Source of the DNA: Acidobacteriota bacterium | Lineage (GTDB): Bacteria; Acidobacteriota; Terriglobia; Terriglobales; Acidobacteriaceae | NCBI GenBank assembly: GCA_021811745.1 | Contig: JAJZNH010000526.1 | Location: 1-7,311, forward strand | Length of the DNA stretch: 7,311 nt | Direction of reading: 5' to 3' | In this document: piece by piece, positions 1 to 6,723 of the stretch | Numbering within the stretch: the stretch's first letter is position 1 | Layout: the number at the start of each line of letters is the position of its first letter | Translations under genes and position numbers: made by a program | Notes under the pieces: generated by a model | Told to the model about the DNA's origin: nothing | The model's database searches: none | Seen by the model: only the letters and a program-made list of their open reading frames with translations

Positions 1-1
1 G

Positions 2-979
2 CACCGCTCCCTTTCCGCGATCCTCAAAATCATCGAGTCGGCGCCGCTCGCCGAGACTGTCAAAGAGCGCTCCAGCCGCGCCTTCCGACTGCTGGGCGAG
101 GCTGAAGCTGGCATCCATTCCATTCCGATTGAGAAGGTGCACTTCCACGAGGTGGGCGCGGTAGACACCATCATCGATATCGTGTGCGCGGCGGCCGGGT
201 GCGAGGCGCTCCGCGTCGATCGCTGGCTTGCCTCTCCTCTGAATGTGGGAAGCGGAACCGTAAAGTGCCAGCATGGAACGCTGCCCGTGCCCGCACCGGC
301 CACGCTGGCACTGCTGGGCGATGCGCCGGTCTACGCGGCCGGCCCGCCGCTGGAGCGCGTGACCCCGACGGGCGCGGCAATTCTGCGCATGCTCGATGTG
401 CGCTATGCGCCACTGCCAGCCATGCGCGTCAAGACGTCGGGCTACGGAGCGGGCGAGCGCGATACTCCGGGCCAGCCCAACCTGCTGCGCCTGCTGGTGG
501 GCGAAGATGATGCAGCGGATGCCGCCGTCGAGCCGATTGCGGTGATTGAGGCGGTCATCGATGACTCCAGCCCGCAGTTGCTCGCCTACGTCAGCGAGTT
601 GCTGCTCCAGGCCGGCGCATGGGATGTATATCGCGCCGCGGTGCAAATGAAGAAAGGCCGCACCGGCGTCCAAATGACCGTGCTCTGCCGCCCCGATCTG
701 GTGCCGGCGCTGCGTGACCTTGTATTTCGCGAGACCACGACGATCGGACTGCACTGGCGGATAGAAAATAAGCTGGCGCTGGCCCGCGGGTTTGCTGAAG
801 TCAAGACGCAATGGGGACCGGTGAGGATGAAGATCGCGCGCTGGCCCTCCGGTGAAGTGGCCAATGCTTCTCCGGAGTATGAGGATTGCCGCAAACTCGC
901 GGAGCAACACGATGTCCCGCTCAAGCGGGTGATGCAGGAAGCAATGCAGACCTACGCAATGAACAAGGAGGTGCGCTGA
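2..979 (+). CDS. larC: LarC, nickel insertion protein for the nickel-pincer nucleotide cofactor (5' partial)
   Basis: LarC is the CTP-dependent cyclometallase that inserts nickel into the pyridinium-bisthiocarboxylate mononucleotide to finish the NPN cofactor of LarA-type enzymes; it acts in the cytoplasm. The open frame runs from the window edge (codon 1 at base 2) to TGA at 977-979, giving 325 residues. The family is about 400 residues long, so the N-terminus is missing. Family hallmarks seen: HRSLS at the very start, VHFHEVGAVD at residues 46-55, then CQHGTLPVPAPAT, TPTGAAIL, a VIDDSSPQLL segment opening the C-terminal domain, QMKKGRTGVQ, and PEYEDCRKLA near the end. In Lactobacillus plantarum larC is split into larC1 and larC2, joined by a programmed frameshift; here both domains lie in one uninterrupted frame. 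GTG at 137 is an internal Val codon, not the start. It overlaps larB by one base. The assignment is firm. Confidence 0.95.
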   Translation, partial: HRSLSAILKIIESAPLAETVKERSSRAFRLLGEAEAGIHSIPIEKVHFHEVGAVDTIIDIVCAAAGCEALRVDRWLASPLNVGSGTVKCQHGTLPVPAPATLALLGDAPVYAAGPPLERVTPTGAAILRMLDVRYAPLPAMRVKTSGYGAGERDTPGQPNLLRLLVGEDDAADAAVEPIAVIEAVIDDSSPQLLAYVSELLLQAGAWDVYRAAVQMKKGRTGVQMTVLCRPDLVPALRDLVFRETTTIGLHWRIENKLALARGFAEVKTQWGPVRMKIARWPSGEVANASPEYEDCRKLAEQHDVPLKRVMQEAMQTYAMNKEVR

Positions 980-1725
980 TGAATCGCGCTCAGATTGAAA
1001 CACTGCTCAATGAAGTGCGTGAGGGCAGCACCAGCGTTGATCATGCGCTCGAACGCCTGCGCGGGATGCCCTTCGAGGACCTGGGCTTTGCCAAACTCGA
1101 CCATCATCGCGCCCTGCGCACCGGCATGCCCGAAGTGATCTTTGCGGCAGGCAAGGCCACACAGCAGGTGGCGGATATCTTTGTTCGCATGGCCAACGCC
1201 GGAGGCAACGTGCTAGCCACCCGCGTCACGCCCGAAATGGTGGAGGCGGTCCGCGCCGTCGTGCCGCGTGCCGAGTTCCATGCAGCAGCCCGCGCTATTA
1301 CGCTCGCCCAGGCGCCTACGCCGCCGGGCAAAGGAACCATCGCGGTGGTCTGCGCAGGCACCAGCGATCTGCCGGTGGCTGAAGAGGCCGCCGTAACGGC
1401 ACAGCTGATGGGTAACACCGTCGAGTTGATCGCCGATGTAGGTGTAGCCGGCATTCATCGCCTGCTGGCGCAAAAGGAATCGCTGCAATCCGCACGTGTG
1501 CTGATTGTGTGCGCGGGCATGGAAGGCGCACTGCCGACTGTGGTCGGCGGGTTGGTGCACGCGCCGGTGCTGGCTGTTCCCACCAGCGTAGGCTATGGCG
1601 CCTCGCTCGGCGGCGTGGCCGCGCTGCTCGGCATGCTGAACACCTGCACACCCAATGTCTGTGTCGTCAATATTGACAATGGCTTCGGCGCGGCGTGCAT
1701 TGCCTCACTCATCAATCACCTGTAG
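979..1725 (+). CDS. larB: LarB, pyridinium-3,5-biscarboxylic acid mononucleotide synthase
   Basis: LarB carboxylates and hydrolyses nicotinic acid adenine dinucleotide to pyridinium-3,5-biscarboxylate mononucleotide, the first step of NPN cofactor synthesis. The protein has 248 residues, matching the family (about 250). The N-terminal part carries the LarB signature LDHHRALRTGMPEVIFAAGK (residues 40-59). The C-terminal half is a PurE (AIR carboxylase)-like domain with CAGTSDLPVAEEA from residue 125, GMEGALPTVVGGL from 180, PTSVGYGASLGG at 201-212 and NIDNGFGAA near the end. Cys223, in the MLNTC segment, aligns by position with the catalytic Cys221 reported for L. plantarum LarB. The ATG at 979 overlaps the larC stop (TGATG) and has an ideal AAGGAGG at 965-971. 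An in-frame ATG at 886 lies inside larC and is not used. The two genes are almost certainly co-translated. Confidence 0.95.
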   Translation: MNRAQIETLLNEVREGSTSVDHALERLRGMPFEDLGFAKLDHHRALRTGMPEVIFAAGKATQQVADIFVRMANAGGNVLATRVTPEMVEAVRAVVPRAEFHAAARAITLAQAPTPPGKGTIAVVCAGTSDLPVAEEAAVTAQLMGNTVELIADVGVAGIHRLLAQKESLQSARVLIVCAGMEGALPTVVGGLVHAPVLAVPTSVGYGASLGGVAALLGMLNTCTPNVCVVNIDNGFGAACIASLINHL

Positions 1726-1820
1726 CGGCTCTTTCCTTCCCTCATCGGGATGCGTGCTCAACGGAATTAGTTTGCACATCGCTGTGATTCCCGCCAGCCT
1801 GAAGTTGGCAGCCTGCATCG

Positions 1821-1846
1821 TGATTGATTTTGTACATTATTCTTAT
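1821..1846 (+). promoter_or_regulatory. AT-rich candidate promoter/operator tract between larB and the dehydratase genes
   Basis: The 196-base gap between larB and the small dehydratase subunit holds no supportable gene. Within it, 21 of these 26 bases are A or T in otherwise GC-rich surroundings, about 75 bases before the next start codon. No convincing -35/-10 pair with 16-18 base spacing could be assigned: TTGGCA at 1805-1810 has only poor -10 partners. No strong hairpin with a T-run follows larB, so read-through from larB is also possible. A TGTACA hexamer lies at 1831-1836, and a CAGCCTG direct repeat precedes the tract (1795-1801 and 1809-1815). Its role as a promoter is inference from composition and position only. 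Confidence 0.3.
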
Positions 1847-1921
1847 GCGCTTCCGGGGCTATGACTTTGGATTCTGCCCAGGAAGCCGCGAATCAATTAA
1901 GCCGGTGGACAGAGAGAGGCT

Positions 1922-2248
1922 ATGGCCGAGTGTTTCCAGATCAGTTTGCTGGATAATGTCGCAACCCTGCTCGAGGATGCCGAGCCCGGCTCCGTGACAA
2001 TTCGCGGAGAGGCGGAACAGCAGGCGATCCACCTGGCTCAGCCCGTCAGGATAGGGCATAAAGTTGCCTTGCGGGCGATGGAAAAGGGAGCACCGGTGGT
2101 GAAGTATGGCGTGCCCATCGGCGAAGCTACGCAATCCATTGCGCCCGGCGCGTGGGTTCATCTGCACAACTGCCGCAGTTTCTACGACGACGGCTCCTCC
2201 CACCTCAACCTGGAAACAGGAGCGCGCGAGGAGATGCCCTATGTCTGA
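1922..2248 (+). CDS. UxaA-family dehydratase small subunit (SAF domain)
   Basis: A 108-residue protein equivalent to the N-terminal SAF domain of altronate/galactarate dehydratase (UxaA/GarD), here a separate polypeptide. It should pair with the large subunit encoded immediately downstream. Visible family features are LLDNVA at residues 9-14, GHKVAL at 45-50, [13 protein letters not shown] at 55-67 and VHLHNCR at 79-85. These follow the order and spacing of the E. coli UxaA N-terminus (GHKFAL, IKYGLPIG, VHAHNTR, recalled from memory). The ATG at 1922 puts the DNVA motif at the expected distance from the N-terminus and follows a purine-rich GAGAGAGG (1912-1919). The last 8 bases overlap the large-subunit gene. 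SuyA, the small subunit of sulfolactate sulfo-lyase, has the same architecture. The sugar-acid neighbourhood makes a hexonate/hexarate dehydratase more likely, but substrate cannot be read from sequence. Confidence 0.87.
   Translation: MAECFQISLLDNVATLLEDAEPGSVTIRGEAEQQAIHLAQPVRIGHKVALRAMEKGAPVVKYGVPIGEATQSIAPGAWVHLHNCRSFYDDGSSHLNLETGAREEMPYV
2228..2233 (+). promoter_or_regulatory. Ribosome binding site deciding the large-subunit start
   Basis: GAGGAG lies 7 bases before the ATG at 2241 and inside the 3' end of the small-subunit gene. It supports the short 407-residue form rather than initiation at the in-frame ATG at 2106, whose 45 extra residues simply read the small-subunit gene in another frame. 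Confidence 0.75.
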
Positions 2249-3464
2249 TGAATCCGCAACGCTCCGCAATGCGGCCTGGGAAGGCTATCTGCGCCCGGAC
2301 GGCCGCAAAGGCATCCGCAATCTGTTGCTGGTCGTCTATACAGTGCAATGCGCGGAATTCGTTGCTCAGGAAATTGCCCGCGGCGAAGCCGGCACCCATG
2401 TTATCGGATTTCCCGGCTGTTACGACAACGCCTACGCCATCCGTCTGCTGCTCGCACTGGCGCGTCATCCCAACGTGGGCGGTGTGCTCGCGGTGGGCCT
2501 GGGCTGCGAATACACGCAGCCGGCGCGCATTGCGGATGTCGTGCGCGCGTCAGGGAGGCCGGCCCACTCCTTCTTCATTCAGGAACACGGCGGAACTCGC
2601 TCAAGCATCGAGTACGGCAAGCAGTTGCTTGCCGCGCTGCGCCGGGACGTGGAGTCCGCTCCGCGCGTGCCGATGGATTGGCGTGACCTGATGGTAGGCT
2701 GCGAATGCGGCGGCTCCGACGGCACCTCAGGCCTGGCTGGGAACCCGGTGGTGGGACGCTTCTTCGACCTGCTGGTCGATCTTGGTGGATCGGCGATCTT
2801 TGAGGAAACCGTGGAGATGATCGGGTTGCGCGATGTGCTCGCCCGCCGCGGCAAAACCCCCGAAGCGCAACAAGCGCTGCGCCACACTTACGACAAGGCG
2901 GAGCACTACTGCCGCTCGGTCCGTCAATACTCAATTGCTCCCGGTAACTTTGCCGGCGGCCTCACGACGATTGAAGAAAAGAGCATGGGCGCCTTCGCCA
3001 AGAGCGGCTCGCGCCCCATCGAAGGCGTAATTCGCGTTGCCGAAACACCGCCGCACCCGGGACTCTGGCTGCTCGACTCCGTCCCCGATCAAAGCTTCAT
3101 GCAGTTCGGCTATACCAATCCGAACGATACCGAGGGGATTATGGACCTGATCTCCACCGGCGCGCAGATCATTCTCTTCGTTACCGGCCGGGGCAGCGTG
3201 ATTGGGTCGCCCATTGCGCCACTTATCAAGATCACCGGAAACGGGAAGACGTTCCGCAACATGGAACAGGACATCGACTTTAACGCCGGGCGCGTACTCG
3301 ACGGATCGATGACCATGGACGGAGCCGGCACGGCGCTGGCGGAACTGGTCCGCAGCGTGGCAGGCGGCACTATGACCAAGCCGGAGCAGATTGGCCACCG
3401 CGAGTATTTCATCATGTACAAGCACCAGGACACTCCCTCGCTCACGGAGGGATGCCGTGCATAG
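2241..3464 (+). CDS. UxaA/GarD-family sugar-acid dehydratase, large catalytic subunit
   Basis: A 407-residue protein matching the C-terminal catalytic part of altronate/D-galactarate dehydratases, metal (Fe2+)-dependent cytoplasmic lyases that remove water from hexonates or hexarates to give 2-keto-3-deoxy acids. Family segments in order: [10 protein letters not shown] near the N-terminus, [11 protein letters not shown] from residue 56, GLGCEY at 86-91, [18 protein letters not shown] at 152-169, EETVEMIG at 188-195, [15 protein letters not shown] from 242, [13 protein letters not shown] from 315, and DIDFNAGR from 344. The ATG at 2241 is chosen over an in-frame ATG at 2106. It has GAGGAG at 2228-2233 with 7-base spacing, lies 8 bases inside the small-subunit gene, and gives an N-terminus that begins just before the family homology. 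With the small subunit the pair totals 515 residues, close to one-chain E. coli UxaA (about 495). Altronate, galactarate and sulfolactate (SuyB) lyases share this fold, so the substrate is open. Confidence 0.91.
   Translation: MSDESATLRNAAWEGYLRPDGRKGIRNLLLVVYTVQCAEFVAQEIARGEAGTHVIGFPGCYDNAYAIRLLLALARHPNVGGVLAVGLGCEYTQPARIADVVRASGRPAHSFFIQEHGGTRSSIEYGKQLLAALRRDVESAPRVPMDWRDLMVGCECGGSDGTSGLAGNPVVGRFFDLLVDLGGSAIFEETVEMIGLRDVLARRGKTPEAQQALRHTYDKAEHYCRSVRQYSIAPGNFAGGLTTIEEKSMGAFAKSGSRPIEGVIRVAETPPHPGLWLLDSVPDQSFMQFGYTNPNDTEGIMDLISTGAQIILFVTGRGSVIGSPIAPLIKITGNGKTFRNMEQDIDFNAGRVLDGSMTMDGAGTALAELVRSVAGGTMTKPEQIGHREYFIMYKHQDTPSLTEGCRA
3446..3451 (+). promoter_or_regulatory. Ribosome binding site supporting a GTG start for the SDR gene
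   Basis: GGAGGG sits 5 bases before GTG 3457. This favours the GTG over the in-frame ATG at 3391, which would add 22 residues lying wholly inside the dehydratase gene and lacking SDR homology. Confidence 0.7.
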
Positions 3465-4236
3465 TTCGGCGCCTGACGCAGGCAAAGCATTTTCTCTTGA
3501 TGGCAAAGTAGCGCTCATCACCGGCGGAGGAACCGGCCTGGGTTTTGCCATGGCTGAGTGTTTCATCGCTGCCGGCGCGCGCGTGGTCATCACGGGCAGG
3601 CGCACGGAAATTCTCGAACGCGCCGTTGCCCGGCTTGGCCCGAATGCCGCAGGCATCGAACATGACGTAACCCGAACAGAAAGCGCGAACTTGGTTCTCA
3701 CCGAAATCAGGGAGAAACACGGACCGCCCACGATTCTGGTGAACAATGCCGGCGCGCATCTAAAGCGGGCGCTCACGGACACAGGCACCGAAGACTTTCG
3801 CAACGTCCTTGGGACACATGTCGAGGGCGCATTCGCCATGACGCGCGCAGCCGTTCCGTATATGAAAGAAGCCGGCGGCGGCAGCGTGCTCTTTGTCGCC
3901 TCCATGACGTCGCTAATCGGCATGCCACTCACGGTCGCTTACTCCGCCGCAAAATCGGCGTACGTCGGCATGACGCGCTCGCTGGCCACCGAGCTTGCGC
4001 CGGACAACATTCGCGTGAATGCAATTGCGCCCGGATGGATTGAAACCCCGATGCTCGAACAGGCCCTTGCTGGCGATCCCGAACGGAAGAAAAAGATCCT
4101 CGGGCGCACTCCGATGCAGCGGTTTGGGACGCCGGCCGATATTGGCTGGTGCGCGGTCTACCTCTGCAGTCCCGCCGCCGCGTTCATCAACGGAGTCATT
4201 CTGGCCGTCGATGGCGGCGCAAGCATCGGCTTCTGA
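3457..4236 (+). CDS. Classical SDR-family dehydrogenase, aldonate/ketoaldonate dehydrogenase-like
   Basis: A 259-residue NAD(P)-dependent oxidoreductase of the classical short-chain dehydrogenase/reductase family (usual length about 250). Visible: [18 protein letters not shown] with the Rossmann TGxxxGxG motif at residues 22-29, NNAG at 96-99, catalytic Ser149, YSAAK at 162-166 (Tyr162, Lys166), [10 protein letters not shown] after the active site, and the C-terminal [11 protein letters not shown]. The second strand ends in TGRR (46-49), and basic residues there usually indicate NADP(H) preference. The fourth tetrad residue, normally Asn in a VNxxG segment, appears to be His121 (THVEGAF). GTG 3457 is taken as start because of GGAGGG at 3446-3451; the gene then overlaps the dehydratase by 8 bases. 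Co-translation with a sugar-acid dehydratase suggests a role such as oxidising or reducing an aldonate or 2-keto-3-deoxyaldonate (compare IdnO, KduD). Exact substrate cannot be assigned. Confidence 0.9.
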   Translation: MHSSAPDAGKAFSLDGKVALITGGGTGLGFAMAECFIAAGARVVITGRRTEILERAVARLGPNAAGIEHDVTRTESANLVLTEIREKHGPPTILVNNAGAHLKRALTDTGTEDFRNVLGTHVEGAFAMTRAAVPYMKEAGGGSVLFVASMTSLIGMPLTVAYSAAKSAYVGMTRSLATELAPDNIRVNAIAPGWIETPMLEQALAGDPERKKKILGRTPMQRFGTPADIGWCAVYLCSPAAAFINGVILAVDGGASIGF

Positions 4237-4321
4237 CCGGCATCGCAGTCATCTCCCCTGACACCGGCACAATACCTCGGACCGCGATAATGCGGAAGGA
4301 TCGGAGCCCGGCGCAGATCAG

Positions 4322-4333
4322 CGAAAATTTTCG
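4322..4333. promoter_or_regulatory. Perfect 12-base palindrome, candidate operator
   Basis: CGAAAATTTTCG is a perfect inverted repeat in the gap between the SDR gene and the secreted glycosidase gene. It ends 89 bases before the GTG at 4423 and just before an AT-rich stretch. Its position suits a dimeric repressor or activator site controlling the glycosidase pair. No known regulator consensus is recognised, and a chance occurrence (about 5 percent for a gap of this size) is not excluded. Confidence 0.3.
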
Positions 4334-4345
4334 GCATCAAAGATG

Positions 4346-4378
4346 TTGAAAGAAATTGCCTGTAAATGAAAATTATAT
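4346..4378 (+). promoter_or_regulatory. Candidate promoter of the exported glycosidase pair
   Basis: The gap from 4237 to 4422 starts GC-rich and turns AT-rich from about 4336. TTGAAA at 4346-4351 resembles a -35 element. The possible -10 sequences (AATTAT at 4371-4376, or the following TTATAT) have spacings of 19 or 21 bases, longer than ideal. The leader from here to the GTG would be about 40 bases. No terminator-like hairpin with a T-run is visible after the SDR stop, so read-through from the upstream operon is also possible. Confidence 0.27.
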
Positions 4379-4408
4379 GTACACTTGCCTTTCGGGATTT
4401 CCTGGAGA

Positions 4409-4416
4409 GGGAGGAG
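4409..4416 (+). promoter_or_regulatory. Ribosome binding site deciding a GTG start
   Basis: GGGAGGAG, within a longer purine run beginning at 4404, stands 6 bases before GTG 4423. Starting there yields a textbook signal peptide. The in-frame ATG at 4366 lacks a good site and would place 19 extra, partly charged residues in front of it. Confidence 0.8.
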
Positions 4417-4422
4417 TGTTTT

Positions 4423-6723
4423 GTGAGCTGGAAAAGGCCTGGTCTTGTCTATTTGGCGCTGCTCGGCTTCGCCATCACGGCGTCAGCGCAGGTCACCATC
4501 GACCACCGCTGGTCGAATACCGACGCGCAAAGTCTGATCGGACTGCCCATGGGCAGCCACAAGACCATCGTGGACAAGCAGGGCGACCTCAAGTGGTCGC
4601 AATGGAGCCTGAAGCGCAGGCCGCTCGACTCGCCGATCGGCTTCAGCGCCCAGATGGACGGCGAGCTGGCCATCGAGGCATTCGCCGGCGCGCAGCCGCT
4701 CGCCGTAAGCAGCCAGGAACTCTATCGCGGTCGCTATCCTTTTGTGGTTTCGACGCTGCATAGCGGTGCAATGACGCTAGAGGAACTGGCGTTCTCCGTG
4801 GATCCCGATGCAAAGCCGGGAGAGCTGCCTAACCGGAACTCCGGCGCACGGGGCATGGACATGTTGCGGCTCACCTTCCGCAACACCGGCGCGGTCGCGG
4901 CCGATGCAGCGCTCAAGCTCAGCGGTAGACAGCGCAATCTTCCAGGCCACGCCGCAGGCCACTCGCTCATCACGCGTGCCGGCGAGGATGTCGCGCTGGT
5001 AACAGAAACAGACGGCGCCACGGTAACCACTGAAGCCAATGGGCTCGCGCTGGTCCTGCATGTCAGCGTTCCCGCCCGCAGCGTGAAGACGCTCTGGATC
5101 GAACTGCCCTACGAGTGGCCGGCCGCGCGGAATGCGGCACTGTCGCATGCAAGCGGAGACATGCTGCTGAACAAGGCCGTGGCGCAATGGAACGGCCTGT
5201 GGGCGCGCGCAACCACGATCGACTTTCCGCAGCGCCAGTTGAGCGACTTCTATTACTCGTCAATCGCGTATGTACTCATCCTCTCCGAATATGATGCGCG
5301 CGGTGACCTGTGGACGCTCGACGGACCTGCGGTTTATCGCCAGTACTGGGGCCGCGGCGAGTACTTCCAGGCGCGCGCGATGGAAGTGGCTGGGTTTCTC
5401 GATCCGGCGCGGCAGAGCGTTGAACATGCCCTTCACATCATCAACGACGACGGCGAATGGGATGGGCCGCCCGTAAGCGGCTGGCCTGCCTGGGACAATG
5501 CCGGTGGCAATGTGGGAGCGGTGTGGGAATACTACCTGTTCTCTCGCGACAAGCAGTGGCTCGCGCAGGCGTATCCCTTCATGGTGCGAGCGTCCCGGTG
5601 GATTCGCGATCACCGCGAAGAGACAACGCTCGAAGACGTAACGGGAATCCCGCCGGGAGCGCAGCCGATCAAGCGGATGATCTCGTCTCGATGCCGGCCA
5701 GAGCCGAATCCTCCGCTGCAGCCCGGCGAGAAGACTTACTGGTATGGCCTGCTGCCGTGGAGCTACGGAGATTCGGGGCTTCCGGAAGGCCACTCCTTCG
5801 CGCATAACTTCATGGCCGCGTATGCCGAGCGAGTTACCAGTGACGCCGCCAAGGTTCTGGGTCACACCGGCGATGAGGCCTGGCTCGATCGCGAATACGC
5901 GGCATATACGGCCGCCATTCACGAAAGCGTGCGCCGGGCCGTCGCGCTCGAAACCACCATGCCGCACTATCTGCCCGCAATGCCGACCTATCCGCAGGGA
6001 GCGTATTCGCAAACCTTTCTGGCTGTGTATCCCACACATCTCTACTCGCCTAATGATCCGCTCGTGACCGGGCTCATCGATCGCATGGAGGGCGAGGAAA
6101 AACAGCGTTTGCCGACCAATGTGGCATGGGCGGGACTGGCCGGCGTCTGGGCGGGCGAATCGATGAACATGGCGGAAACCTACCTGTTGCGCGGCGAAAA
6201 GCAAAAGGCCGTAAACATGTTCGTCGCGGCCCTCAACCACAGCTACACGACCAAGGTCTGGAAGGAAGAGATCCTGGTGGATGTAACCCTGCCGCGCGCC
6301 TGCAATACTCCGCACAGCAAGCGCAAGGACATGCAGGGCACGGGCGACATGCCCGAGGCCTGGGCCAACGCCAACCTCGTCCTGTTTCTGCGCGATATGC
6401 TGCTGAATGACCGCGGAGGCAAGCTGCATCTGCTGGCCGGATTGCCGGCAAGCTGGGTTCCGGAGGGGAAATCGCTGGTCCTTCAAAATGCGCCGGTGAC
6501 GACCGGCGGCGAAGTCAGCGTGCGCGTTGAGCATTTGAACATAAAAGACTGGCGCATTACGATTGATCCGCATGGCGCAACACGCGCATTCGTGTTGCAT
6601 CTGCCCGTTGACGCGAGCAGCATCGCCTCGGTGCGCGTCGATGGCAGGCCCTCAGCAGTGAATGCGGAGGTGCCGCTGACAGCGCCGGGAAAAGTAAGCG
6701 TAGTTGAGGTGGTGCAACGATGA
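4423..6723 (+). CDS. Exported six-hairpin-type glycoside hydrolase, family unassigned
   Basis: A 766-residue exported protein whose central part looks like an (alpha/alpha)6 six-hairpin glycosidase. Residues 1-22 form a Sec signal peptide: Lys4-Arg5, a hydrophobic core, and a likely cut after ASA before Gln23. Residues about 24-260 read as beta-rich, probably an N-terminal sandwich domain. Residues about 270-660 are helical and rich in Trp, Tyr and Asp/Glu, with YWGRGEYFQAR from 308, DDGEWDGPP at 342-350, WPAWDNAGGNVGAVWEYY at 354-371, WSYGDSGLPEGHSFAHN ending at 462, and GDMPEAW at 641-647. Residues about 670-766 look like a C-terminal beta domain, as in GH78-type enzymes. Glu345, Asp347, Asp358 and Glu645 are candidate catalytic acids by motif appearance only. 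GTG 4423 is chosen for its ribosome site and signal peptide. It overlaps the GH79-like gene by 4 bases, suggesting both act on one glycan. The exact GH family was not recognised; GH78-like is the nearest impression. Confidence 0.72.
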   Translation: MSWKRPGLVYLALLGFAITASAQVTIDHRWSNTDAQSLIGLPMGSHKTIVDKQGDLKWSQWSLKRRPLDSPIGFSAQMDGELAIEAFAGAQPLAVSSQELYRGRYPFVVSTLHSGAMTLEELAFSVDPDAKPGELPNRNSGARGMDMLRLTFRNTGAVAADAALKLSGRQRNLPGHAAGHSLITRAGEDVALVTETDGATVTTEANGLALVLHVSVPARSVKTLWIELPYEWPAARNAALSHASGDMLLNKAVAQWNGLWARATTIDFPQRQLSDFYYSSIAYVLILSEYDARGDLWTLDGPAVYRQYWGRGEYFQARAMEVAGFLDPARQSVEHALHIINDDGEWDGPPVSGWPAWDNAGGNVGAVWEYYLFSRDKQWLAQAYPFMVRASRWIRDHREETTLEDVTGIPPGAQPIKRMISSRCRPEPNPPLQPGEKTYWYGLLPWSYGDSGLPEGHSFAHNFMAAYAERVTSDAAKVLGHTGDEAWLDREYAAYTAAIHESVRRAVALETTMPHYLPAMPTYPQGAYSQTFLAVYPTHLYSPNDPLVTGLIDRMEGEEKQRLPTNVAWAGLAGVWAGESMNMAETYLLRGEKQKAVNMFVAALNHSYTTKVWKEEILVDVTLPRACNTPHSKRKDMQGTGDMPEAWANANLVLFLRDMLLNDRGGKLHLLAGLPASWVPEGKSLVLQNAPVTTGGEVSVRVEHLNIKDWRITIDPHGATRAFVLHLPVDASSIASVRVDGRPSAVNAEVPLTAPGKVSVVEVVQR

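Noticed and set aside
2..979. Programmed frameshift joining larC1 and larC2, as in Lactobacillus plantarum
   Set aside because: The N- and C-terminal domains visible here are in one continuous frame, with no stop and no need for a shift.
1655..1864. 69-codon frame running from larB into the following gap
   Set aside because: Half of it is the larB sequence in another frame, there is no ribosome site, and the non-coding half shows no protein-like pattern.
1861..1956. Short ATG-initiated frame just upstream of the small dehydratase subunit
   Set aside because: About 31 codons, overlapping the real gene out of frame, with no ribosome site; nothing marks it as a leader peptide.
2931..3932. 333-codon open frame on the minus strand
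   Set aside because: It lies opposite the dehydratase 3' end and the SDR gene. Antisense frames of SDR genes commonly give long Ser/Arg/Pro/Ala-rich sequences like this, and no domain is recognisable.
4236..4269. ACCGGCA repeated after the SDR stop (4236-4242 and 4263-4269), considered as a terminator
   Set aside because: The copies are direct, not inverted, so they cannot form a hairpin, and no T-run follows.
4282..4295. Small inverted repeat CCGC-GATAAT-GCGG, considered as a terminator or operator
   Set aside because: Only a 4-base stem with no T-run; this is expected by chance in GC-rich DNA.
4356..4763. 135-codon + strand frame starting before the secreted glycosidase
   Set aside because: Mostly the glycosidase coding sequence read in another frame; it is Arg/Gly/Ala-rich with no recognisable domain, and the glycosidase frame explains the region.
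5260..6600. 446-codon open frame on the minus strand
   Set aside because: It lies wholly opposite the secreted glycosidase gene. Its composition (rich in Arg, His, Gly, Gln, with no recognisable domain) is typical of antisense frames in GC-rich coding DNA, while the + strand has a signal peptide and domain structure.
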